64,000 nucleotides of DNA, from assembly GCF_963678975.1 (NCBI RefSeq), contig NC_089278.1:15729959-15793958 (forward strand), given 5' to 3'. The notes under the pieces were generated by a model. It was not told where the DNA came from, did not search any database, and worked only from the letters and a program-made list of their open reading frames with translations. Of this stretch, positions 36,217 through 47,792 are shown piece by piece. The translations under genes and the position numbers were made by a program. The stretch is from Dysidea avara (lineage: Eukaryota; Porifera; Demospongiae; Dictyoceratida; Dysideidae). How positions within the stretch are numbered: position 1 is the first letter of the stretch; each line of letters begins with the position of its first letter.

Positions 36217-38850
36217 TCAATACTTGTCTAAACTGTCTTTCGTAGTTGGGAATTGAAAAGTGGTACTGGTCATTTGACTTTCAGTAAGCTCTGCAAGTTG
36301 TTGATCAGATTCTGAAAATTGTTGTGGTGAGCGAGAGAGAGTGTCGGCAGTGTAAAGTAACTTGCCTGGCACATGTGAAATTGTATAATCAAATTGCATT
36401 AAGCGGAGACGGAAACGGAGAATTCTTGGTGGCAAACTGTCTAAAAACTTTGAACCAAGGAGAGGAACAAGTGGTTTGTGGTCAGTTTCAATATGAATTT
36501 TCATTCCTAAGATGTAATCAGAAAATCTTTCACAAGCCCATGTTGTGGCCAAAGCTTCTTTCTCTATTTGGGCATATCTAGTTTCTGTTTCAGTCATAGA
36601 TCTTGAAGCATAAGCCACAGGTTTCCACTGTTGGTTAGTTTTCTGCATGAGAACGGCACCTAGGCCATAGGCTGATGCATCTGCTGTGAGTTTTGTTTCA
36701 GCAGTAGGATCATACCAGGCCAGGACTGGGGTGGAGGTAAGCTCATGTTTTAACTTGTTAAAGGCGTCTGTTTGACTAGGACCCCAAGCCCAAACAGTTT
36801 TGGTACTAAGCAGTTCTCTTAGAGGTTGTGAAAGCTCTGCAATGTTTGGTGAAAATTTACCAAGTTGATTCACCATGCCAAGAAAACGTCGTAGCTCAGA
36901 CACATTTGCTGGCTGTTTCATACTGCTGATAGCTGAGGTTTTCTTTGGATCAGGGGATACTCCGTCTGAATTGATGACATGACCAAGGAATGTTATAGAA
37001 TTCTTAGCAAATTCACATTTGTCTTTGTTGAGGGTTATGCCAGCATTTTGGATTCTGGTGAGAACGGCATCAAGATGGGTGTCATGCTCATGTCGGTTAC
37101 TGCCATACACAAGAACATCGTCCATCAAGCATAACACTCCAGGAAGGCCATCAATTACCTCATTCATGCGTTTCTGAAAGTGTTCAGGGGCACTTGATAT
37201 GCCAAAGGGCATTTTGTTAAAGCAAAAACGGCCAAATGGGGAAACAAATGTAGTGAGGTGGCGAGATTTCTCTGCTAGGGGAATTTGCCAGAACCCACTG
37301 TTGGCATCCAATTTAGTGAAAAATTTAGCTCCAGAAAGTTGGGCAAGTGTGTCATCCACTTTTGGAAGAGGGTGAATCTCTCTTAGAACACTTGTGTTTA
37401 GAGGTTTTAAGTCTACACAAATTCTCACAGTTTTGTCTTTTTTCGGCACAACTACCATGCCCGCACACCATTGTGTGGGTGTGTCAACTTTTGATATCAC
37501 CCCAATTGACTGCATACGGTCTAGTTCATCTTTCACTTTTTGACGAAGTGGGAGTGGAACTTTTCTGGGAGTGTGAAGGGCAAATGGCTTAGCATCAGGC
37601 TTGAGTGTGATTTCAAACTGTTTTGTAAAAGATCCTAGCCCTGTGAAAAGGTTTGGAAATTTTTGGACAATGTCAGTTTGAGTTTGGTTAATTTGATTAA
37701 CCTGAGCTAGTAAATGAAGTTGTTGAATAGCAGGTAAGCCCAACAAGTTGTGTTTTAGCTGCTGTAAGACATAAACTTCCTGATCACATTTGTGGTGTGT
37801 GGAGGACAAAGTTACAGTCAACTTACCCAGGACTTTTAGTGGCTTCCTATCTGGCCCACACAGAGACTTGGTGGCTGGTTTAAGCACAACATTTCCAAGT
37901 CTGGTCATTGTCTCTTGGGTAACAGCTGTGACTTCTGCTCCAGTGTCTAATTTAAACATCACAGGTTGACCATTGATATCAATTGCAACATTCCAGGTGG
38001 AGCCTTTCCTAGACTCTATGGCATCAAGATAGATCACATCTAGGTCTTCATCTGGCTCTTGACTGTCTGAAGTCATTTCATGAACAGGTTTTGACAGACA
38101 TTGGCTACTGTAGTGGCCCTTCTTCTTGCACTTGTGGCAAACTGAGTCTCTAGCTGGGCAAGTACTGCGAGGATGAGGATTGTTTCCACAGCAGATACAT
38201 TTGTGTTTTTGAGTTTGTTTGTCTCTGTTCAATGTAGCATCTTTAGCTGGAAGGGATTTAAATTTCCTGCCTTTCACATGGTCAACTGATGATTGTGGTT
38301 TGGTGGTTTGATTTAGGAATACTTGCTGCTGTTGTACAGCTTCTCTTTGGCATACCATCTGCATAGCTTTGTCTAGGGTCAAGGTAGAATCCATCTGCAG
38401 ACGTTCAGAGAGTGCAGTGTTACGGATCCCCACAACTAGGCGATCTCTGATCATTTGGGAAGTCAAATCTCCATATTCACAGTTTTCTACCAAGCTGTAG
38501 AGTATGGTGATGTACTCTTCTGCGGATTCTTCTGGTAATTGGTTCCTGCGGTTAAATCTAGCTCTCTCAAAGATGACATTTTTGCGAATCTTGAAGTAAC
38601 CATTAAGTTTAGCTACAACAGTTTCATACTTTTGTCTCTCTTCTGATGTGATGTGGGTAGAGGCTAATACGCTCTCTGCTTCTTCACCCAAACAGTAGAG
38701 TAGAGTGCTGATTTGCTTAGCTTCACTCTTTTCTTCTGACAAACCAGATGCAAGTCGGAACTGTTCAAATCTTCTCAACCACTGTGGCCATTCATCTGGT
38801 TTTCGGAAGTTGAATGCTGCTGGGGGCTTTAGCGATATGTTGCTTGCCAT
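36217..38850 (-). CDS. Gypsy gag-protease-RT-RNase H polyprotein (truncated by TGA)
   Basis: The frame opens in the LTR, but the likely start is the ATG at 38850 (MASNISLKPPA), which overlaps the primer-binding site. In the numbering of the longer 924-codon frame from 38991: gag to ~300 with two CCHC knuckles (265-278, 285-298); protease active site DTGAEV at 349-354; reverse transcriptase with LDANSGFW (561) and catalytic MDD (623-625); RNase H with D771 and TDHKP (837). The TGA at 36217-36219 stops translation before the integrase zinc finger, whose frame continues beyond it. Cytoplasmic replication of the element; here disabled. Confidence 0.92.
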   Translation of the reverse strand: MASNISLKPPAAFNFRKPDEWPQWLRRFEQFRLASGLSEEKSEAKQISTLLYCLGEEAESVLASTHITSEERQKYETVVAKLNGYFKIRKNVIFERARFNRRNQLPEESAEEYITILYSLVENCEYGDLTSQMIRDRLVVGIRNTALSERLQMDSTLTLDKAMQMVCQREAVQQQQVFLNQTTKPQSSVDHVKGRKFKSLPAKDATLNRDKQTQKHKCICCGNNPHPRSTCPARDSVCHKCKKKGHYSSQCLSKPVHEMTSDSQEPDEDLDVIYLDAIESRKGSTWNVAIDINGQPVMFKLDTGAEVTAVTQETMTRLGNVVLKPATKSLCGPDRKPLKVLGKLTVTLSSTHHKCDQEVYVLQQLKHNLLGLPAIQQLHLLAQVNQINQTQTDIVQKFPNLFTGLGSFTKQFEITLKPDAKPFALHTPRKVPLPLRQKVKDELDRMQSIGVISKVDTPTQWCAGMVVVPKKDKTVRICVDLKPLNTSVLREIHPLPKVDDTLAQLSGAKFFTKLDANSGFWQIPLAEKSRHLTTFVSPFGRFCFNKMPFGISSAPEHFQKRMNEVIDGLPGVLCLMDDVLVYGSNRHEHDTHLDAVLTRIQNAGITLNKDKCEFAKNSITFLGHVINSDGVSPDPKKTSAISSMKQPANVSELRRFLGMVNQLGKFSPNIAELSQPLRELLSTKTVWAWGPSQTDAFNKLKHELTSTPVLAWYDPTAETKLTADASAYGLGAVLMQKTNQQWKPVAYASRSMTETETRYAQIEKEALATTWACERFSDYILGMKIHIETDHKPLVPLLGSKFLDSLPPRILRFRLRLMQFDYTISHVPGKLLYTADTLSRSPQQFSESDQQLAELTESQMTSTTFQFPTTKDSLDKY

Positions 38851-38866
38851 CCCACTTCTGACACCA
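38849..38866 (-). other. Gypsy primer-binding site (tRNA-Leu type)
   Basis: On the minus strand TGGTGTCAGAAGTGGGAT directly follows the 5' LTR. It is complementary to the 3' end of typical tRNA-Leu plus CCA, with about one mismatch. Confidence 0.8.
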
Positions 38867-39112
38867 TGTAGTGTGAAGCTAGTTGCTGTGTTACTCGCAG
38901 TTATTACCAATAGCCAGTTAGTTAACACAATAAATAGCAGAATGATAAATAGTAAGTACAACACACAATATATATAGAGGCAACCATACAACTACACATG
39001 ATGTCATACATCATTACAGTATAAGTCAATTATAGCTAGCTAATACATAACACTTAGAAGGTTACATACAAAGTATGTGTGTGCATGCTGTTCAGTATTG
39101 GATCACACCACA
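38867..39112 (-). repeat. Gypsy 5' LTR
   Basis: 246 bp. The right end abuts the ACCAT duplication at 39113-39117. Confidence 0.93.
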
Positions 39113-39557
39113 ACCATTTTGGCCATATTAATGAGGTGGCTTAAAAACCAAAAGTATATAGAATGAAAATACATCTGGACTTGCTGGACCTGATAATCAT
39201 GACCCTTGTCACAGTTTGCAGTCCTGCAGTTAATGTGTCTTTACTTACTTAACCCCTGAAATCAGGACATCTCTAGTAAGGGTACTTTAGCATAGTCCTG
39301 CTGTAGCCATACCCAGGTCCATAGTTTTACCCCTTTGTAGGTATGGCCTCCAAAAATGTGTACACCTTGTACTAGTAGGTTTGTAATAAACACAGCTAAT
39401 TCCATGACATGCCAATATACAAGTAGATGTAAATTATGATACAAATTAAATACAAGTGCAATTATACTAATTACTAAAATGAAGAGTACCTAATATTATG
39501 CCAACATTGCATAAACGTTTTTATTAACATCACAAAAAAGGTATAATAAAATTAAGA

Positions 39558-41751
39558 TTAAAATATTTGAACTCTTCCGTTGCTATAGTCAGCAACATAT
39601 ATTTCATTGTTAGGACTAACAGCTATTCCACGTGGGTTGGAAAATTGAACTTCAGCAGAACCACTGGACCCAAAGCTGTGTAAGAACACTCCATCTTTGT
39701 CAAAGACTGATACACGATGATTACCACATTCACCAACAAGGATAAGGCCACACATATCAGTGGTAAGTGCAGCAGGGTGGCTCAAGTGACCATTACCAAA
39801 CTGGTCCACATATGTACCATCAAGTGTAAACCTAACAATGCAATTGTTGTTATAATCAGCAACAAGTAACTGGTTATTAGTAGTGACTGCTACATCCCAG
39901 GGGTAACCCAACTGTCCTGACCCAATAATGTGACTGAACTGACCATTGAAGTGGAACACCGAGACACGATGATTACTGTATTCAACAACAAACACTTTAT
40001 CATTGTGGACTACAACACCTTGTGGAGTACTCAGTTGACCATTGCCAGTTCCATAGTGTCCAAACTGCAGCAAGTACGTACCATTAACAGCAAACTTCTG
40101 TACCCTGTTGTTACTGTAATCAGCCACATACAAGTGATTGTTGGCATCAAATGATACTCCCCGTGGGTTTCGAAATTGACCACCGCCAGTTCCACATTCC
40201 CCAAGTTTTCTGATCAACTTATCTTGACTGTCAAATATGTAAACACAGTGGTAGGCATAGTCAGTCACTGCCCATACTCCATCCTTACCACATGCAATAC
40301 CCCATGGACTACCCATCTTGCCACCATCATTCACAATCTTACTGGGCTTGTTCACAGTTTTGTAATTATGGTACACCAAAAAAGTGTAGGGGCTTCCTTT
40401 AATATGATTCCCTTCAATGGTAATTGACAACTTCACTTCTCCAACTTGTTTGGTTACAAAAGATGCAGAGTAGCTCCCATCATTGTTATCCTTCCCTTCT
40501 ACTGGAACAACATCTCCTCCCCTGCTTGATTGTGCCTGTACAATAATGTTACTACCTCCCTTGGAACAACATTCATTATCACAGTTCTTAGTGATGATGG
40601 TAAAATCAATTTTGTTACCAGCCACAACTGGTTGTGCAGGAATACCGGTGACTTCACAATTATCTGGTATGGCAACATCATCAAACAATTGGGCAAACTG
40701 TGGAAATGACTCTTTGTACTTCTTTGCAGGAGCAAACTTCATTGTAGGCAACTCAACCGGTTCAGTCTCCAACTTGCTATATGAATTAGTTAATCTCTTC
40801 ACATCATCTCCTACTTGTTTCTTCACGAACAATGCTTCCTGGTCTGAACCATTCTTCACTGCATCATTTAGCTCCTTCACACTTAGCAATTGTGCTTCTG
40901 CAAGATCTATTTGTTCCAACTGTAATGAGATTCCTTTTTTCTTCTTTGTTGACAGCTCTTGTAACTTGTTCTTCAGCTCTTCTCTTTGTTGTTCTAGTCG
41001 TTGGTGTAGTTCATCATAATACAAGTCAATCTGTTGATCAACTTCGGTGGTCAGTAATGTAATCTTCTTCTCAGCAGCTACCACCTTCTCACATGAGGTA
41101 GACAATTTGGTGATCATTTCCTCAACTGGTTCGATCATCTTCTCCATTTCCTTCCTGTGTTTGCTGGCCATCACTTTCACAGAATTATGCACATGTCCAG
41201 TGTGCTCAACGGTAATACAGTAGTGACACACAAGCTGGTCACATGTCTCACAGAAGAAATTCATCTCCAGATCATGGTCAGGGCACAACATGGACTTCAC
41301 TTTGGGTCGGACATCAACTTGTTTCTTCTTTGAATGCAATTCCACCAGTTCAGCAATGTTGTGGTTTCGATTCTCTTTAGTCTTTTTGTGGAACTCATGA
41401 CAATACTCACAGAGAAACATGATGCAGTCAAGACACAAAGCTACTGCTTTCCCTTCATCAACACACGTCGCATTTTGCTTCATCTTCTCCCTCAACTTTA
41501 CGCTTCAAATCAACTTCATCTAGTAGACGATTAATGAAGAAATTGTTTGGTAATTCCTTCACACCTCTTGCAGGCACTGCACTCGTTTCCCTACATTCTG
41601 GGCAAACTATGTTAGAACCAGTTTGTAGTTTCTCCGTACATCCTTCACAGTAAGAGTGATGACAAGGAAGATATTTGGGCTTCTTGTACACTTCGTAACA
41701 CACCGGGCAATTCAGGAGACCTGCTACCTTCTTCATACGCTCTGCAGCCAT
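39558..41751 (-). pseudogene. TRIM-NHL, copy 3, frameshifted in the first B-box
   Basis: Same gene as 1638-3842. A 2-nt deletion near 41466 (acacacgtcgc versus acacacatgtcgc) shifts the frame right after CDVC, residue ~97. The first frame (41751-41458) therefore stops after RING plus the start of the B-box. The rest (B-box2, coiled coil, filamin, NHL) stays open to the stop at 39558, and an out-of-context ATG at 41495 could start a 645-residue RING-less form. Zinc ligands of the RING are kept. A minus-strand AATAAA lies at 39520-39525. Most likely a recent pseudogene; a truncated regulator is possible. Confidence 0.85.
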
Positions 41752-42150
41752 TTTTTTTTACTGGTAAGTTAACAGTTACTGAATTGATCTGTAGAAAGCA
41801 AATATATTATAATATGCACAGGAAAAGACTACGCACTAACCCTGGATTCTCAGAAAAAGGGTTGGCTCGGGCTTAGGAAGAATCAACAAAAATGTCTAGG
41901 GTTTAAGTATCCGGCGAGGTATCCGATGTCGAAATGTGTATGCACCGCATGTAGGCTTATCACGTGCCAATTTGCGCAAGATTAAGCACCCAAACTACGA
42001 GCAAATTAATTTTGTGCAGCACAATATTCTTTAGAGGCGCTAATGTTAAGGGCACACGTCTGCAAGTTGTACGTCTGTTAGGTATGAGATAGATAGATCT
42101 GCTGAGATGAATTGCTGTCCACTGTCCGATTGGGTTGGTTTCACCACGGC
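41752..42150 (-). promoter_or_regulatory. Likely 5'UTR and promoter of TRIM-NHL copy 3
   Basis: Almost the same as 3843-4260, including the E-box CACGTG near 41962 and the possible 5'UTR intron. So the promoter survived while the coding frame broke. Confidence 0.35.
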
Positions 42151-42341
42151 TCAGTCCAATGTACTGCTAATGAACAAAAGGTGGGCATGCCATGATTAAG
42201 TCAAGGTTGTCATTCCCTGGTGGGGGGTGGGGATTTATTTATTATTTACTGAAATCACACGTTACAAGATTATAACACATAGGTATAATATAAGAAATCT
42301 TCAGGGATATCAATGTGATCATTAATAAATCTTGTACATCA

Positions 42342-42458
42342 TTATAAGTTTAGCTCTGACTCTTCTCTGTTGTAGTGAAGGTAGAGCAATACAGAGGGTT
42401 TGTCATATTCTAATGTCATTTCCCCAGTATTGGAGAAGCTTGTCAAATCACTACCATC
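42342..42458 (-). CDS. Conserved terminal exon of an unrecognised minus-strand gene, copy 3
   Basis: Third copy of the 117-nt exon; one change from copy 1 that I can see (GEL to GEM). Frame intact. Confidence 0.4.
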   Translation of the reverse strand, partial: DGSDLTSFSNTGEMTLEYDKPSVLLYLHYNREESELNL

Positions 42459-43548
42459 CTAAATAGGGTGGAAATGAAACATAATATCAATAAATGTACA
42501 AATTTATGGAACGAGCTGACTTAAATGCAGAGTACGTGGTTGCTTAAGCTTTTAAACAGTCCCATTGGTACAATTCTGTTCCAACAGAATTCAAAACTGC
42601 AGTACAATATGGTAAGTTGGTACCACCTAGGTATCAGGTGAAAAGTAGCTAACAAGACTTCATATATTCAAGTCATATGATTTCAAGATTTTTAAAGCAT
42701 TGCTAGGGATTTGATTGGTTTATAAATGAAGGTTATGTACTGGTAAAGGTGTGAGGGAACATATGCAGTTGTTGTTTAAAAACTGGTGTGGAGGTTTGAT
42801 ACTCAGGGCTATAACTAAAGCAACAGTTTTGCCATGAGTGCACAGTGAATAAAAAGGTTGGCTCAATGTCAGAAGCCTTTGTGGTGACTTTTCAAAAGAG
42901 ACTCTAGGGTTACAAGCTGTACAAATGGAGTGTTTGTACCTTCAAGAGTGCTTTGTAGTACTCATATAAAATGAGCGAAATATCCAAGTTTGAGAAAAAC
43001 TCAACTAAAACGTATGCTGTGCGCCTATTGAGGATTCACCTCAATACACCTGTACCCTGTAAATATCATAATGATCACATCAAATCAAATTTATTACAGT
43101 TACTGTTATCTATGATATTTTGTATTTGTAAGTCATGAGACAAGATTTTGAGATAGATTTTAATAGAGTTGTGAATCCCTTAGTGAAACATTTAGCTGTA
43201 TTGGCAGGCTTCTAGTGTGGTGGGGTGTAACTACCTGCCTGTGACATTATATTTCGTTTTCAGTGCTACTCTCCCTCCCTCCCTCCCTCCCTTGTATAGA
43301 ATGTATGGTTATGTTTGTACCAGCTATGCATGTACCTGGTAAGATTAGTTTAACAGATGAATATATTTTGATTACAGAAAATTTTCATACGGTGTGGTAT
43401 GTTGTAATTGTAGTTAGCAGTCAGGTAAAGTTTGGTGGTTTGATTAACAAAGAATTGGATCTAATATCAAGTTTATAGATTTAATAGCAGTGAAAATTTT
43501 GACCCTTTAATATTTGTATCCATACTAACCGTTGTTGTGTTGCTGCAG

Positions 43549-46500
43549 TTATTCCACTGATGACATAGGCAAGGAAAGTACATTTTTGCTCGGTCACTTA
43601 TCCATGTTGTTAGATATGGTATGTTCTTATCTCTACTGTGTTGCTTGTCATGAAACGTTAATCTTAAATAACCGTATATCACAATGGAATTAGTACAATA
43701 TCATAACCCACTAAAATGTGTGGAGCATTATTATGTTGATAATTCACATGCCTGAACTACATGAGCCACATGTGTACCAACAAATATACACATGTTATAA
43801 GGTTCCTACAATAAATTTGGTGTGTTAAAATTTTGTAATACATTAATTGAAATTGAAAATGCATACTTTAAAGAGTAAGGAATGCATGAATTTGACCTAC
43901 ATATATCACATGTGTGTGTTGTTACTATTAGGTGATCACCATGGATCAGAAATATGTTATTACAGCTGATCGTGATGAGAAAATCAGGATCAGTCATTTT
44001 CCTAATGCTTATAACATTAAAGCATATTGTCTTGGACACAATGAGTGAGTTTGTGTATTGCACAACTTTCATGTGACATTACAGTAACTTTCACACTTTG
44101 TGTGAGGTGCAAAAGTTGTCTTCATGAAGTTTCATGTATTGAGGGAAAGTTTCAATCGACAAAATTTTTTTTTGATTTCATCTTAAACTATTAAAGTATT
44201 TCCATGAATGCTGCCTGTGTAGCTAAGTATTAATAGATTCTAATGAAAGTTAAAGAGCACTGTTTGAGTATTTCAAGAAGACCTCTGTTTACCCGATGAG
44301 AATGGGCCACTTGTACTGTCTTCATCTCTTACCCGACTCACCACGTTCATGTACTTTCTTTTGTCTGTCACCAGTGTAGAGGAAGATAAATCTCTACTGG
44401 TACAATAGTAACATGATGTACAGCTAACCCTCACACACACCAAACACCTTGTCTACGTAAGCAACTTGACACTCACAGCAGGTACTGCCATATTTTGCTC
44501 TACTGCAAAAGTTTAATCACCTTCACTGTGAAAGCTATATGGTACATATGTGCAACTGTTATATGTTTTCTCACACCTACAGCTTTATCAGCTGTTTACT
44601 ACAATGTATCCATTATGAACATGTACTCATATCAGGATCTGGAGTGAGTGACACTTTTGTTATAAAAGTAATCATGCAGTAATAAGACTATACCTCAAAT
44701 ATAATAATAGTGTTCAATGCACAGAATATGATCAAATAGTTACACCTTTTAGATGAATGTCAAACAAGTTCATATCTGTATTGGAGTACAGTAGTAGCTG
44801 AACATTCTATAAGAGTATCTTCTTTATCTTCTGTAATGGTACAATGGATCTTTTAGATCTTCATATTGCAGACATTGAGACCTGCCATCCCTAGAAATAT
44901 TGTATGGGACCAGACCTGTTTGATACCAATTAAATCTTTATTGTTATAGTGGAGGTTTATTCTATTGTGTCCAAAAGAAGTTCCACTGTATTGTTTGTTA
45001 CAGCTGTATGTACAGCTTTAGTGATATGAACTATTCAGGTACCTTTTAACTGAGTGTACCACTACAAGTTGGATTTGCTGTTGGGTTATGGTATATATCA
45101 ACTACATGTATGAGACTGATTATAAATTTCTTACTTAGGATGGCACTGTAAAGACTTGGGATTTTGAACATGGGAGATTACTACATACAGAATTCTGCTC
45201 ATCACCAAGAACCATTGGTCTGGTAAGACAAGTAGATAATTATAATTTATATGTTATAATATACATGCAAACGAAATGTAATGAAGAAATTAACTTGAGG
45301 CTTGGTTTCAGAAATGCCTAGCTAGGGCTTAGATTCGATATGAGGAGTACTGAACTCCTCGGCATTATTTCCCAATTTGGAGAAGGTAGTGCATACTGTT
45401 GTTGTTCCTGGAAACAACACACTGGTGTGGTGTACTGGCTTGTTGGGTCACACAACATACTAAATGTATTTCATTTTCCTTCAAAGTGTAGCATTACATG
45501 GCAGCAAAGCATTCCTTTCTGAAGATGGTTAAGAAAAGAGTCAACAATGTTAAAATGTTACCACAGAAATTAAGATGACTCCATTTGTGTATTCACTGCA
45601 ACCACCAGCTTGCCAGCTAGCCAGCTACATATATTCCTAAAAACTTCTCTTAGCCTTATTATTAATAGTGATCAAATAAACAACTCTTTATAAGTTCTAT
45701 TATTTGACCTCTTCCTTCTGGCGCAGAAAAGAATAAACTACACAATGATACCTACCTCTTGCACTATGTCACTCACTGCAGTGCTTTAACTATTATCAGT
45801 GACAATGTTTTTATTCCTCATACAGAAGCCAAATCCTGTGTCATGTGTTGCTGCTCTCTGTACAAAGCCTTTCATTGCTGTTGTCATAGAAAGGTACATG
45901 TATGTATTATACCTTGTCGCTGATGTTGGGCATGTTCACATCTCAGTTCCAATGTAAATTATAGTGTACATACTACATATATACACACTTTGTTGTTGTA
46001 TTCTGTGTCATGGCAGTCAAGGAAATGATTTGTTATCCCTGCTGGTTTTTTTGTTCAAGTTTCTGTACAACTGGAAATATTGACAAAAGGAAAATTTGTC
46101 AAATTTGCAGCTTTGCAGCTTTGACGAATTAAAATTTGATGAAAAACAAGAAATCTAAACACTGAAATTTAAGGTGCTTATTGACATTTGATGAATTAAA
46201 ATTGACGAATGTAATGGATTCATCAAATTTGTCTTTTGTCAAAATTTCCTGTCATACGGTAGTTGATTTTCACATGATTTATATCATATGCCTAAAGCCA
46301 TTTTGTTCATGTCATCAACTGGAACTAGCATGCACGTATCTCTTTATTTACAAATTTTACTATGCATTACACATTATCCATGCTCTAAATATTTAGTATT
46401 AAAATAGTACATCTGTATGATGGGAATTTACAAACAAAGTTTGTGCAAAAAGCAATGAATAAATTACATCCCATTGGGAGGCTTGAATAAAAAAGGTGTA

Positions 46501-47168
46501 ACTGTTAAATTCTTGATAAAATGAGGGAACAACAACAAAAAAAATCACTTCCCCAGGGGAGGCTCGAACTCCCGACCTTCGCATGTCTGATACTGTCTAT
46601 AAGTACAACACGCTAACCAACTACGCCACTGGGGAGTGCTATGGGAGTGCTGCTATGTAATTGTATTATACTTTCTAACTAACAATGAGGAATAGACTAT
46701 AAGAGTAAAGGAATGTAGGCCAACTTTGGACAGATACCAGTACTAGTTCCAGACTGCTGATCCCACAGCTGCTACAGGCTAATGCTGTTGTACCCTATCA
46801 ACTTTGTGTATGTTACAACTCACACGCAAAAAACTGAAATATGGTGATGTTTGTGATCTCTTTTTGTCAAGTATCTATGATAGTATTAGTGCTTCCCTAC
46901 CTACTGGTTGAGATAGCAACTGTAGATTTACACATGTACACCTTATCAGATGAATGATGACACAATATTTCACTGGTCGCTAAACTCACAACTCATAGTT
47001 TTGTGTTCTTTTGCGGTAGGTAGCCTTTCAGCATATCAGTATTACAGTGTTAAATGTTATTATTTTAGTGATCCAAATGTTACTGTATACGAGATCCGAT
47101 CAGATGGAATACTAACAACTAATTGTTCTGTGACACTTGAAGCAAGTTCTTTTAGTGTTTGTTTTGAT
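43549..47168 (+). pseudogene. WDR4: WDR4/Trm82 homologue, unit 3 fragment (e3-e7 and half of e8)
   Basis: Exons e3 43549-43618, e4 43932-44044, e5 44583-44643, e6 45139-45222, e7 45826-45893, and e8 from 47069 broken at 47168. Exon lengths equal those in the other units (70, 113, 61, 84, 68). Substitutions include CLGHTE to CLGHNE in e4 and TIDV to TIGL in e6. Exons e1-e2 were removed with the 4.1 kb deletion, and after e8 residue VCFD the sequence becomes a hAT-type repeat. Clearly non-functional as WDR4. Confidence 0.85.
46549..46635 (-). tRNA. tRNA-Ile(UAU) with 13-nt intron, unit 3
   Basis: Same gene as 27876-27962. Here the acceptor stem TCCCCAG/CTGGGGA pairs fully. D-arm GCGT/GCGT has G-T pairs, anticodon stem TTGTA/TGCGA, anticodon TAT, same 13-nt intron, same variable loop AGGTC and T-arm. 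Antisense in the WDR4 e7-e8 intron. Discriminator base A. The better-folding copy of the two. Confidence 0.88.
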
Positions 47169-47626
47169 GGGTCTGGAGGCATGTGTCTCCACAGAAAATT
47201 TTTGAAATTTGAATGCTTTGAGATTGAATCTGATAGCATTTTTAGTGGTACATGAAATAGGATACATACAATATGCAATTATTTTCATTAAGATGTACAA
47301 AATGAATCAGATTCATCATGCAGTAAGTGAAGGCATTTGAGATAGACTGTATATGTTTCCATTGAATATTCTAGTAGTTAGGTGACTACTCTATTAGAGT
47401 ATCTTGATCTTGCGCACTCCCAATATTGATTCACACAGTATTCCATTCTTGTGTAACCTTTAGCACAAATCCTACTAAATCAAAGCAAAGTAAGGTTGCT
47501 AATGAGGAGAAAGAAGTACAATAGTTGCTGAATATTAGCTACTGGGCATTGGAAAAAGTGAGGGCCTCCACTCTTTGAAGTGGGAGGGCAGTTTCCCCAT
47601 ATGCCCCTCCTATTTCTCCACCCCTG
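47169..47626. mobile_element. Left-truncated hAT-type MITE fused to WDR4 e8
   Basis: From 47169 the sequence resembles the right part of the MITE at 8375-8893. It ends at cacccctg, followed by ctcagtag and the same intron flank as in units 1 and 2. So this is a recombination junction, not a fresh insertion into e8. Confidence 0.6.
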
Positions 47627-47792
47627 CTCAGTAGAGACAGCAACAGTTTGAAAAATTGATATCAGGTGACCAATGAGAATCAAGAACTGAGTCCTGTTTC
47701 TTTCATGTCATGTATATGTAGGTATGATCAACAGTGATGTACTAGTCGGCTATACAGAAGGAAAACTGTATCAAATAAGAAAAACAAACAGC

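Larger units (their letters stand above)
34758..39112 (-). mobile_element. Ty3/gypsy LTR retrotransposon, complete but defective
   Basis: Two 246-bp LTRs (34758-35003 and 38867-39112) differ at two sites and start and end TG...CA on either strand. The 5-bp target duplication ACCAT flanks the element (34753-34757 and 39113-39117), and unit 1 near 1191 shows the empty site. On the minus strand the primer-binding site next to the 5' LTR (38849-38866) matches the 3' end of tRNA-Leu with about one mismatch, and the polypurine tract AAGAAAGGGAGA (35004-35015) precedes the 3' LTR. Gag-pol is one frame with a premature TGA and one frameshift. No env-like frame is seen. Confidence 0.95.

Noticed and set aside
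36217-38991. Gypsy polyprotein starting inside the LTR (MYGCLYIY)
   Set aside because: The first 47 codons read LTR sequence; the ATG at 38850 just after the LTR fits gag better.
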